Below are positions 10,252-36,177 of a stretch of 64,000 nt of DNA, in pieces. The translations under genes were made by a program, and so were the position numbers. Numbering within the stretch: the stretch's first letter is position 1; each line of letters opens with the position of its first letter. The notes under the pieces were generated by a model. It made no database searches. It had not been told where the DNA came from and was given only the letters and a program-made list of their open reading frames with translations. Source of the DNA: Daphnia pulex (Eukaryota; Arthropoda; Branchiopoda; Diplostraca; Daphniidae); the NCBI RefSeq assembly GCF_021134715.1, contig NC_060025.1, positions 9,114,001 through 9,178,000 on the forward strand. Reading direction: 5' to 3'.

Positions 10252-12616
10252 TCCGCTCAGCGAGATTCTTGGCAGCCAACTCTAGCATCAGTTGCTGCAT
10301 TTTTATTTGGTTCTGATGATTGTGTCCAGGGCCAAGATTGGCCCCGCACATTTCTCGCTTCCGGTCAACCCAATTTCCGGTTGCTTCGTCATATACCATC
10401 GTAAGTGGTGCGCCCTTGTTCCAATACTTGTCGGGCGGCGGCGGACAGTTGGTGGACGTGTCCACCCATACTCCGTTCTTTTCATCCCAGATGATCACCG
10501 GGTTAGTATCGTCCGGTAATTTCATTTTCTTCGCAGGGAGCCACTTTGATATAGTTTTCCACCAGTTGTCGTTGGCTAGCTTGGGCGAAGTATCAATTGT
10601 GGATGGAACCGGAAGCTGCTGATGGATCTCTTGATAGAATGACGCGGGTAGTAATTCCATCTTGCCATGTTGTGGCTGCTGCAACTTGACTCTCCGGTAA
10701 GGATTTTCCCTGGCACTAAAAAATGCTGGACTCTCCCAAGTACGTGGGGGACGGGAATTATTGGGTACCGGCGTCCTGGGCGCCAGTTCAATCACTTTTT
10801 TCTCACAAGGATGGGCTTTGGTAATCGGCAAATGACTGTTCTCCAAAAGCTGATTGTCATCCACCAGCATGGGTGGGACAGGCGATTCCGTCGAGGCAGG
10901 ATCTTCCAGTGAAGGAAATTTCGCAGATTCCGAAAGGATCGCTCGAACGGCTACGACTTTCTCATTATATTTCGCCGGACTTAATAAGCCGGCCAAGTGA
11001 TTCGCTTTAAGATCACTGATATTTTTCGCAGCCAAATCTTGCAAAAGTTTCTGTATATTCTTTTGGCTCTGATGTTGATGTCCGGGTGGTCCAGGATTGA
11101 CCCCATCCATTTCCTTCTTCCGGTCAACCCAATTTCCGGTTCCTTCATCAAATTCCATCGTAAGTGGTGAGCCCTTCCAATTATAAGAGTTGTCGGGCGG
11201 TGGTGGCGGCAAGTCCCTCGACGTGTCCTTCCAAACTCCGTTCTGTTCATCCCAAATAATAGTCGGGTTTAAGTCATCGGGTAATTTCATTTGTTTGGCT
11301 GGTAGAAACTTTTTCAACTTTGTCAACTTATTCCACCAGGTGTCATTATTGTCCAGCTTTGGTTTCTTATATTGGATTTGACTAGGAACAGGGACTTTTT
11401 GGCCCAATGGATTAATCCAATTGGATTCCGGCACAGGTGATTTGTCTTGATTAAGACTGTCTGGTAGTCCTGTCATTATTGGCTCCGCCATTTCGGTTGT
11501 CTGGTAAAAATTTTCGTATGGAACTGCGTATTCAGGTTCAATGACACTGTAATAATAAGGATCGGTTTCGATCATCGGTAATACTTCTTTCGGCGCAGCA
11601 ATGCGGTTGGGATACAAGATATGTAATAGGTCCTTTTCTCCCGGTGTGAGTGAACCGTCAGATTCCGGAACTGCTGCCGGAACATTTTCAAAAATCGGCA
11701 AATGATTGTCGGCAACTAAGAATGCTTCTCTCGGCACTCCGTTTGGGAACCAAATTTGAAGTTGTGTTATTTCCTCCGGTGTGAGCGAATCGTCGAATTC
11801 CGGAACTGCTGCCGGAACATTGTCAGGTATTTGGTTCAGGTTTGTTGGAACTGGTTGAACGCTGGACATGCGGGAAAAATCAGGGTACTTGGGTTTGGTA
11901 ATTTCGCCCTGCTGAAAATCGTGCTTGTCACATTCATTGCGTGTCATCATTCCAATGACACGATCGGTTTGGTAAGTTGGTATAGGACAGTCGGCAACCA
12001 ACAATGCTTCTCTCGGCACGACTCGATTTGGGAACCAAATTTCAAGTTGGGTCATTTCGGCCGGTGTGAGCGGTTCGTCTACTTCCGGAACTGCTTTAAC
12101 ATCTGGTATTATTTGGTTTACGCTGGAAAAGCGGGAAAAATCCGGGTACTTTGGTTTACTTATTTCGTTCGAATGTAGACGAATCTGGTAATCATGTTTA
12201 TTTTCCTTAGCGTTTATTCTCCGTTCCAGCAGGTCGATTTGTTTTAGCTTCCGGGAGCGATTCGAGCAACTTGAAACTTGTGGCACAGCCGGCACCGGTT
12301 GGGGTGATGTCGGGGCACATAGGAATCGGTTTTTAGATTGCTGGGACAAGGGTGGAATATGTCCAGCAGCAGCCGGGGTCTGGGACAATGGTTTAGTTTT
12401 TCCTGAATTAATCGTCTGGTAAGATGTCTGGAAATTACTTTCATAAATCGAATACTGTCGGGTATGATGGTTGGGGTTTAATTCCTCCATTTTGTTTTGC
12501 ATCGGTTGCATGGTGGGTTGCAACTTGTGCTTAGTATTACGGTCTGGTAAGGTGCCGTAAAACCACAAACTCTTTACTATAGTCCAAAGTCCGTTTCCCA
12601 TATTGCGGTTGAACAT
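10235..12616 (-). CDS. Intronless 793-aa chimeric repeat protein: Sec16-C-terminus-like modules plus captured SET-MYND tail
   Basis: One uninterrupted ORF of 793 codons lying between SET-MYND copies 2 and 3. Residues about 150-350 hold three diverged repeats sharing LTPxExxxLxIxFPNR and PREAxLVAD; two carry KPKYPDFSR just before. Residues about 426-535 and 684-790 are two copies of a module with a W-rich start, LPDDxNPxIIWDE, W(V/K)DTS, a proline run, TM.(F/Y)DE.TGNWVDRK and an H/Q-rich end. LPDD...WDE...WVD followed by prolines resembles the C-terminal conserved region of Sec16, the ER exit-site scaffold; this comes from memory of the family, not a search. Residues about 541-578 (AVRAILSESAKF...EDPASTES) are clearly homologous to the SET-MYND exon 8 product. 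There is no signal peptide or membrane segment. A TATA box lies 47 bp upstream of the ATG. It looks lineage-specific; function unknown. Lack of introns suggests a retrocopy or de novo assembly. Confidence 0.75.
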   Translation of the reverse strand: MFNRNMGNGLWTIVKSLWFYGTLPDRNTKHKLQPTMQPMQNKMEELNPNHHTRQYSIYESNFQTSYQTINSGKTKPLSQTPAAAGHIPPLSQQSKNRFLCAPTSPQPVPAVPQVSSCSNRSRKLKQIDLLERRINAKENKHDYQIRLHSNEISKPKYPDFSRFSSVNQIIPDVKAVPEVDEPLTPAEMTQLEIWFPNRVVPREALLVADCPIPTYQTDRVIGMMTRNECDKHDFQQGEITKPKYPDFSRMSSVQPVPTNLNQIPDNVPAAVPEFDDSLTPEEITQLQIWFPNGVPREAFLVADNHLPIFENVPAAVPESDGSLTPGEKDLLHILYPNRIAAPKEVLPMIETDPYYYSVIEPEYAVPYENFYQTTEMAEPIMTGLPDSLNQDKSPVPESNWINPLGQKVPVPSQIQYKKPKLDNNDTWWNKLTKLKKFLPAKQMKLPDDLNPTIIWDEQNGVWKDTSRDLPPPPPDNSYNWKGSPLTMEFDEGTGNWVDRKKEMDGVNPGPPGHQHQSQKNIQKLLQDLAAKNISDLKANHLAGLLSPAKYNEKVVAVRAILSESAKFPSLEDPASTESPVPPMLVDDNQLLENSHLPITKAHPCEKKVIELAPRTPVPNNSRPPRTWESPAFFSARENPYRRVKLQQPQHGKMELLPASFYQEIHQQLPVPSTIDTSPKLANDNWWKTISKWLPAKKMKLPDDTNPVIIWDEKNGVWVDTSTNCPPPPDKYWNKGAPLTMVYDEATGNWVDRKREMCGANLGPGHNHQNQIKMQQLMLELAAKNLAERKKFLH
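10247..10567 (-). repeat. Sec16-like module, second copy in the chimeric ORF
   Basis: Encodes residues about 684-790. It begins with NWWKTISKWLPAKKMKLPDD and contains IIWDEKNGVWVDTS, PPPP, TMVYDEATGNWVDRKREM and an H/Q-rich helix. It is directly followed by the frameshifted SET-MYND tail. Confidence 0.75.
10883..10996 (-). other. In-frame captured SET-MYND exon 8 fragment
   Basis: Encodes residues about 541-578 of the chimeric protein. AG..SPAKYNEKVVAVRAIL followed by SLEDPASTES aligns with AGQISSAECQEKIEAVRVIL and SLEDPAS.EG of SET-MYND copy 2. DNA similarity is also visible (CGCCGGACTTAATAAGCCGG versus CGCCGAACTGATTTGGCCGG), so the homology is real rather than low-complexity. Confidence 0.82.
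11012..11341 (-). repeat. Sec16-like module, first copy in the chimeric ORF
   Basis: Encodes residues about 426-535: TWWNKLTKLKKFLPAKQMKL, PDDLNPTIIWDEQNGVWKD, a run of five prolines, TMEFDEGTGNWVDRKKEM and the H/Q-rich end. It is followed by the in-frame SET-MYND fragment. Module plus SET-MYND tail is therefore the unit that was duplicated. Confidence 0.75.
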
Positions 12617-12662
12617 TTTGACTTTGAGAAAACTGCGATTACTCTAAGGGGAATCGGTGTCC

Positions 12663-12670
12663 CTTATATA
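12663..12670 (-). promoter_or_regulatory. TATA box of the chimeric gene
   Basis: TATATAAG on the minus strand, 47 bp upstream of the ATG at 12614-12616. This implies a very short 5' UTR and a focused promoter. Confidence 0.6.
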
Positions 12671-12830
12671 ACCTTTGGCTTCGATTCGCCATTCGCAGCA
12701 GCCGTTTGGCTCAGTTATTCGATAATATTTTAAAAGCGTCAAAGTTTATGTCATTCAATTATAGCTCATTCGAAACAGAATTTTATTACGCATATATTTC
12801 AAAAAAGAAATTTAATTTTTAATTAATTCT

Positions 12831-13148
12831 GATCGAATTAAATTCAAAATTCAAAATTCCATAGGTGCTGCCATCTACTATTGCGTAATATGCATACTAC
12901 GCAGTATCCATGTAAATACATTGTCCTATGTTCCTATTACGCAATATTGCGTAATCAGAACATTGGGTCTAATTTAAGTTGAATAATTCGCGTAATTTTA
13001 ATTGAATTCGAATTAAAGATAATTTGCTGGAAAAGCAGTAAATGTACTGCGTAATTAAAATAAACGCCCGTCTCATATGAATATTTATCATCATACTAAG
13101 TCAAAAACAGCTTGGGAAATGACGTAAGAGGTTATAAAGGAACTGTGT
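12831..13148. repeat. Tandem ~320-bp repeat, unit A (upstream of the chimeric gene)
   Basis: Starts GATCGAATTA. It shares with unit B, in order: TTCCATAG, GCTGCCATCT, a 22-bp near-palindrome, TAATTTAAGTTGAATAAT, GTACTGCGTAATTAAAAT, GCTTGGGAAATGACGTAAGA (one base fewer in B) and a GGAACTGTG-like end. Copies of TGCGTAAT/ATTACGCA occur throughout, including a perfect 20-bp palindrome at 12936-12955. Confidence 0.8.
12936..12955. repeat. Perfect 20-bp palindrome of two facing ATTACGCAAT/ATTGCGTAAT sites
   Basis: ATTACGCAATATTGCGTAAT equals its own reverse complement. Each half resembles a C/EBP-PAR-bZIP type binding site, so a bZIP dimer cluster is possible. That reading is inference from motif shape. 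Confidence 0.6.
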
Positions 13149-13164
13149 TTTATTATTTAACTGT

Positions 13165-13486
13165 GATCGAATTATATTCGAAATAAAAAATTCCATAGAG
13201 CTGCCATCTGCTATTGCGTAATATGCATACTACGCAGTATCCATGTATTGCGTAATAAAAAACATTCCGTTGATCAATTCAATTCAATAATCTTAGTGGG
13301 CTTAATTTAAGTTGAATAATATGCGTAATTTTAATTAAAGATGATTTCCAATTAAAGATAATTTGTAAAAGCAGAAAATGTACTGCGTAATTAAAATTAA
13401 CGCTCGTCTTATGTGAACATTTGTCATCATCATATTCATCCCCAGAAACTGCTTGGGAATGACGTAAGAGGGCGTAAAGGAGCTGT
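13165..13486. repeat. Tandem ~320-bp repeat, unit B
   Basis: Second copy of the block, with the 22-bp near-palindrome TGCGTAATATGCATACTACG(CA) at 13215-13236 identical to that at 12882-12903. It has small indels and lacks the 20-bp perfect palindrome. It lies between the chimeric gene promoter and the 3' end of SET-MYND copy 3. Confidence 0.8.
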
Positions 13487-13665
13487 GGTGATTTCACTGT
13501 CGGTTCATTTGCCAGTGAGACGTAACTCTTGTTCTATATTTAAAAGTGCCGCTGTAATTTCCAAATGAATTAAGATAATATCATACATGAGGGAGGGTTA
13601 TTCTATGAAATCAAACAACAGCTGATGAGAAATCAATTCGTTTATTTTCCCTTATTAGTTGTGCA

Positions 13666-15780
13666 TCACATGGACGAGATCCATCGCTGGATTTGATCCA
13701 GGGCTTGAACGGCCGCACTACCCATGGCCCCTTCCGTCGAGGCAGGATCTTCTAGCGACAAGATTCTAGTGGCTTCCGACAATATCGACCGGACAGATTC
13801 AATCTTCTCTTTGAATTCCGCCGAACTGATTTGGCCGGCCTCGAACGTTCGTCTAGCCATCAGCAACATTGGCGCGTGCATCTCGTATAGTGTCACACCT
13901 TTATTCAACAATCAAATTGCTGTTTAAGTGATGTGAAAAGATTGAATTCATTTGGTTTCTATGCATACCTCTGATTCGTGTCAGGCCGGGCTCGACGACA
14001 TCCGCCACATCCAGCAACTGCCGGCAGATGGCAACTTTACGTTCCAGCTGTTCCATCGTCAAAGTGTTGAGCAAATACTTTTCATCCCGTCCGTACAATT
14101 GGCTCAGCGACTGCCGGGCGCTCGTGAACAGGAAGTGATTGGGATGGACAAGTGAGGCGTGTCGACTTAGGAATCCTTCGAACCTTCCGGCCCAAAAAAA
14201 AAGGTTTGATTGCAACTTTTATAATCAGATTTTTTAAAAATCTCAAAATACTTTTCGACTTCGTTGGGTCCGATAGTTTCGAATTCTTCTTTGAGTTTGT
14301 CGACCACTCGGTTGACAACGACGGCCGTCAATTTGTACGAGCACAAATTGCATTTCCATTCCGTTTCTTTCTCATCCAGCGGGCGGATGGGCAGCACGAA
14401 GCCCGTGGGGCATTTCTGGCAGCGCAGGGCCGATAAATAAGTTGAGCATTCCGTCGGATCGGAGCAGCGGGAACAATCACATTCGAATAATTTACTCTGA
14501 CGCAACAGAGATCGACGTTCTCTCGTTCCTGTAATTTTAAATGTAGCGTCATTTTCAGTTTAATATATTCATTTAATTGGATTAAATATTGCCTTCGAGC
14601 GCCAGAGCATAACTGGAAAAGACTTGCTCTCCTCTCATAATTGGAACTGAAGCTCGAACTGTCATCTGGTAACTAAATAAGAAATTTGATTAGGTTTTAT
14701 TATTTCGGTATCAAAATTTTGAATTGATTTCTACTTGGCATCGATGACGTGGTTCATATTAGACACGCAGTTGTGAGACATCATCGAGGCCAGAGGGAAC
14801 AGACCGAGGATGCGTTGCTGGCCACTGTTGGGAGGTCTGATTTCATAGGCATTGACGTCCAGGGCCCCGCAAGCCGAGTGGATTTCTTCCTGGGTAAATT
14901 GATCGGATAATTCGCAAACCTTGTGGAGAAATTCGACGACGTTGATTTGGTAGACGCTCCAATAGTCCGACTTTCTCCTCAAGTCGTTGTGGTTCTCCAA
15001 TCCGTTGAATTGCTGTTTATTATATTACAAAACGGACTGTGTGTAATTAATTATTTTAATTAATTTGCAGTTTTTGGTTTTATACTTCGAATAATTTGGG
15101 CTGGGTCGTCTTCAATAAAAGTCCTCTGAGTGGCGAAATACATTGGTAGACCGGATGCGATTTGCTCATGTCGGTTATTGTGATGCGCGATTTGGTCCGG
15201 CTCAAAACTTTGCATTCCGTTTCGCCATGTTCGGGACTCTATTATTACGTATTTTGACGGACGGACCGTTTTTAGAAAGTCAAAGTTATTGTTATTTGTT
15301 TGGTTATATGATTTTACCTTGGCACATTTCTCTTGACAAAACGGGAAATTACATCCAGGGCACCGGAAGAGACTGGCCTCTTCAACATTCTCCAAACTGG
15401 TGTAGCACGCCAAACAGCACGGCAGACAACCTTGTTTGGGTCCCGTGAAAATGGCCTTTTCCCGAAATATGATTTCACCCGGTTTGATATTCTTGGACGC
15501 CACCATGATCCTAAAAAGATATAATCCGTTTATAGTCACGATGTGTTTTTATTTTAAATGAATTCTAATAGATGTAGTATTTATACCTGCCATATTTCTG
15601 GTCGAAAACAATCTTGTAAGGTTTGCACTGGCTCTTGTGAGTGGCCCAATGTTGTTTCTGGTGTTCCTTTGAGCAGTAAGAAATTTCACCGCATCCTCCG
15701 CAGATTTGCGAGGCTTTTGAACGACACAATGCGCACACTTTGCTGCTGGTGCCGTTGGCCGTTGGTCGATTCATCATCAC
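13666..15780 (-). CDS. SET and MYND domain protein, arthropod-specific SmydA/msta-like, copy 3 (540 aa)
   Basis: Third array member. Exons (complement): 15587-15780, 15318-15510, 15086-15238, 14735-15012, 14593-14672, 14252-14528, 13969-14183 and 13666-13898; 541 codons with the same phases as its paralogues. The MYND finger is CALC...CGGCGEISYC...HWATHKSQC. SET pieces are KNIKPGEIIF, SHNC and GEQVFSSYALALEG; the post-SET motif is CDCSRC. The exon 5 donor is GC (AAG|gcaata) where copies 1 and 2 have GT, so the intron 14529-14592 would be GC-AG. The start may be ATG 15778-15780 or the ATG two codons later. Exon 7 is nearly identical to copy 2. Its promoter faces the long spacer before bazooka. 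Confidence 0.87.
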
Positions 15781-33381
<17,601 letters not shown>

Positions 33382-34492
33382 GCAGCAACGACGGCAGCAG
33401 TTAACATTCAGCTAATTATATAGGGACAATAGGTATCTGTGTTAATATCAAACTCAAAAAAAAATGAAACTATCAAGTACTTTGAAAACGAATGCATGTG
33501 CAGTCCATTGGTCAGATTTTCTTTGAAATATTTTCAAAGGAAAAAAGTCCATTTTCATTTTCATTTTTTTGCTCGATCAAAAAAACTGTTGAATTGTAAA
33601 TAACTTAAGAAACTGTTTATTTTTTCAACACAAACCCAACGCGGAAATCTTCAAAGTCTGTCCCCATCAACCAATCTATTTTTAAATATTCCAATCCCTC
33701 TTTTTACATATTAAAACACAAATTAAGCTGAAAAGTAATTGAGCGAATCGTGTGTTGTACATATCGCGGAACCGTCCATGAAAGAAAGAAGAAAAGAGTA
33801 TTATTTTCTTTTTTTAAAATTATAAATAGTCCCAGTCGTCAATTGAATATTCTCGCACTAAAAAACAAAATTGAAAACTTGACGACTTACGGGCCAAATG
33901 TTTGTTTTTGAATGAAGAAGAGTTATAATTCACAATTTGACGCTAATATTTGCGCAGGTTGGCTCTTGAAAACTGTTTCAAATCGTGTGTCTTCATCTGT
34001 CACTTTCTATTTGTTTTTATACATTCCCCCCCATTTGCCATATCAAATCAAGTGTCTATTATTCCTCCTCTCTCATTTGTAATAATAATTTCTTTTATAT
34101 TTCGGTTTTTAACTATGCATCACAAAACACACTCCGATATAGTATAATAACTCTGCTACTGTTTAATTTTTTTTCCGGTCGAAAGAGAAAAAGAAAAGAA
34201 ACTAGAAAAAAAATTATCTTTTGAATAAACGAATGACGTGATTCTATTTTTTTTCGCCTTGACAACAAAATATTTAGACCGATTTAATTCATCAAGGACG
34301 TGAGGGACAGGAAAACGAGGGTCGGTGGTTTTGGAATCTTTTCCAAACGATTGCGTCTTATAACCTTCCAGGATATCCTGCAGACACCGTGTCGGATTTT
34401 CAGGGGTCTTTAGGCTACCGTTCCACATTGTGATTCACATTCATTCGCCGTAGATGGTTCACTTTATTTTCTGTAAGAATTTGTTTAAAATA
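33382..34492. other. Bazooka 3' UTR and short spacer
   Basis: AT-rich sequence. An AATAAA near 34223 could end bazooka transcripts. A 90-codon minus-strand ORF is listed separately at low confidence. Nothing else is recognised before the endonuclease start. Confidence 0.4.
34156..34428 (-). CDS. Possible small protein of unknown function (90 aa), or a relict
   Basis: An ORF opens with ATG right after an in-frame TGA. The first ~60 residues have balanced composition (for example ENPTRCLQDILEGYKTQSF and RFPVPHVLDELNRSKYFVV), unlike noise in AT-rich DNA. After a run of eight A's it changes to F/S/K-rich sequence, so a genuine frame may end or shift there. It is antisense to the bazooka 3' flank. 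I do not recognise the family. It may be a single-exon fragment or chance. Confidence 0.22.
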   Translation of the reverse strand: MWNGSLKTPENPTRCLQDILEGYKTQSFGKDSKTTDPRFPVPHVLDELNRSKYFVVKAKKNRITSFVYSKDNFFSSFFSFSLSTGKKIKQ

Positions 34493-35766
34493 ATGACTTT
34501 GTTTTTTATTGTTTGGACGTGTCTAACCGTTTCGGTTGCATTAGCGAATGTACGGAATGCCAACGGCCCAGGTTCGTGAATTTTATTTTATTTTGCAATT
34601 TCTATTTTCGTCAATTTAATCACCCTTTTATTTTAGGCTGCGTCTTTAATTTGGATAAAGAATCGCCCAAATATCCTCCGCATTTATTTGACGCTACCAA
34701 GAATGAAATTATTCAACCGGTTTTGGTGGCCAACAAAAGAGTTATCAGTTTACCAGTCGGCCAGCAAGTTATCGTCGCCTGTGTAGGATGGAACAACGTT
34801 TTAAATGCTGCCAATCTGTCAGTCAGTGCAGCCGAATGCGTTTCGCCATCATCTCAACTCCGTTTGGGCGCCCAGAGTCTTGGCTACAAATCGTTGGGTT
34901 GCAGAACTCAAGCGAAAGAAACTCTGAAGACACTGGGGAAATGTTTTACCGGAGGAACTTTGATTGAGATCGGATGGCAAATTGAATCTTCTTTCGTCAA
35001 ACAGATAACCATCTGTCACCAGCAATCCACTGCCAACACCCTGTACTCTTCCAGCGTCATCCGGGGAGCTTCAATTCTGGCTGACGATGAATCCAACAAT
35101 CGTCCGCCCTTCCGCCAAGGATCCTTCTTTGCCGGAATTAACGTTAATCGAGCTTACTTGCAAACCAGTCAAATGGCTACTTTTACAAGGATTCTTGGCT
35201 CGGCGGAGCTGGCTAGACGATACCTGGATCCTTCCAAGAGCTGGTACTTGTCTCGAGGTCATCTGGCACCAGATGGCGATTTTGTGGATGCCGCTAGTCA
35301 GGATATGACGTATTATTACATCAACTGCGCACCCCAATGGCAGTCGTTCAACAATGGAAACTGGAAAGCGCTCGAGACGGCCGTCAGGAATTTGGCTTCC
35401 GGGCGGATGGCCGATTTCACTATTTACACTGGCACGTTTGGAATTCTGACTCTCGCCGATGTCCATGGACAACAGAAACCAATCACACTGTCAGATGGGA
35501 AGATTCCTGTGCCCAAATATTACTGGAAAGTAATTCACGATCCAGCAAGTGGAAAAGCGACGGCAGTGGTTGGCATTAACAATCCCTATTTGACTGTCAT
35601 TACCGGTGCTGACGTTTTCTGCCCCGATGTTTGCAATCAAGTGACGTGGATCAAATTTGAAAGAACTAGGTTGGCCAATGGTTACACCTTTTGCTGCACA
35701 GTGCAGTCTCTACGCAAAATCATATCGTATTCTCCAGACTTGGGCAATTTATCTCTTTTGATTTAA
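34493..35766 (+). CDS. Secreted DNA/RNA non-specific endonuclease (dsRNase-like, 402 aa)
   Basis: Metal-dependent nuclease of the endonuclease NS / insect dsRNase type, likely secreted into the gut or extracellular space. Exon 1 is 34493-34571 and exon 2 is 34637-35766; 403 codons. Exon 1 encodes a hydrophobic signal peptide (MTLFFIVWTCLTVSVALA). The catalytic motif is SRGHLAPDGDF at about 35250, with Ser where the family has Asp/Ala-Arg-Gly-His; the general-base His is present. Downstream INCAPQWQSFNNGNW carries the metal-binding Asn and the NNGNW signature. Several cysteines fit extracellular disulfides. AATAAA at 35816-35821 is a likely poly(A) signal. Confidence 0.9.
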
Positions 35767-36177
35767 TTTGAAGCATTTACAAGTTTATTGACAGAAGCAG
35801 ACAGAAGGAGATTATAATAAATTCAATGTCAGCCTTTGGTTCTTTTTCAAAAATTTTATGATAATTTTTGAATTTTGATTTTATTGTAAAAATCGGCAAT
35901 GTTTTTGTAAAATGTTTTTTTAATTATAACAGTTTGGCAAACACGTACGAACTTCCGTTTCCCGCGCCTTCCTTATTAGACGCCATTGAATTTCTAGAAA
36001 ACCTATCAGTTGGTTAGTAACCACCACCACAAGACAGACGTTCGGAGTTCAGACCTTCATAAATGTTTAATTAATGTTCCGTGGGATGATACATTTTAAT
36101 TTCCTGCTATTATCCATCGTATTTGGTAAACAACCTATTGATTAATTTGATTGAGCTTGAAAACAACTTAAAGATGG
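35767..36177. other. Short spacer with endonuclease poly(A) signal
   Basis: AATAAA at 35816-35821 fits the end of the endonuclease mRNA. The remainder presumably holds the promoter and 5' UTR of the next + strand gene. An acceptor-like tttaacag ending at 36200 leaves that gene's first exon uncertain. Confidence 0.45.

Noticed and set aside
10981-11250. Additional minus-strand ORFs in other frames under the chimeric gene
   Set aside because: They are short shadow frames with no start context; the 793-aa frame carries the motifs.
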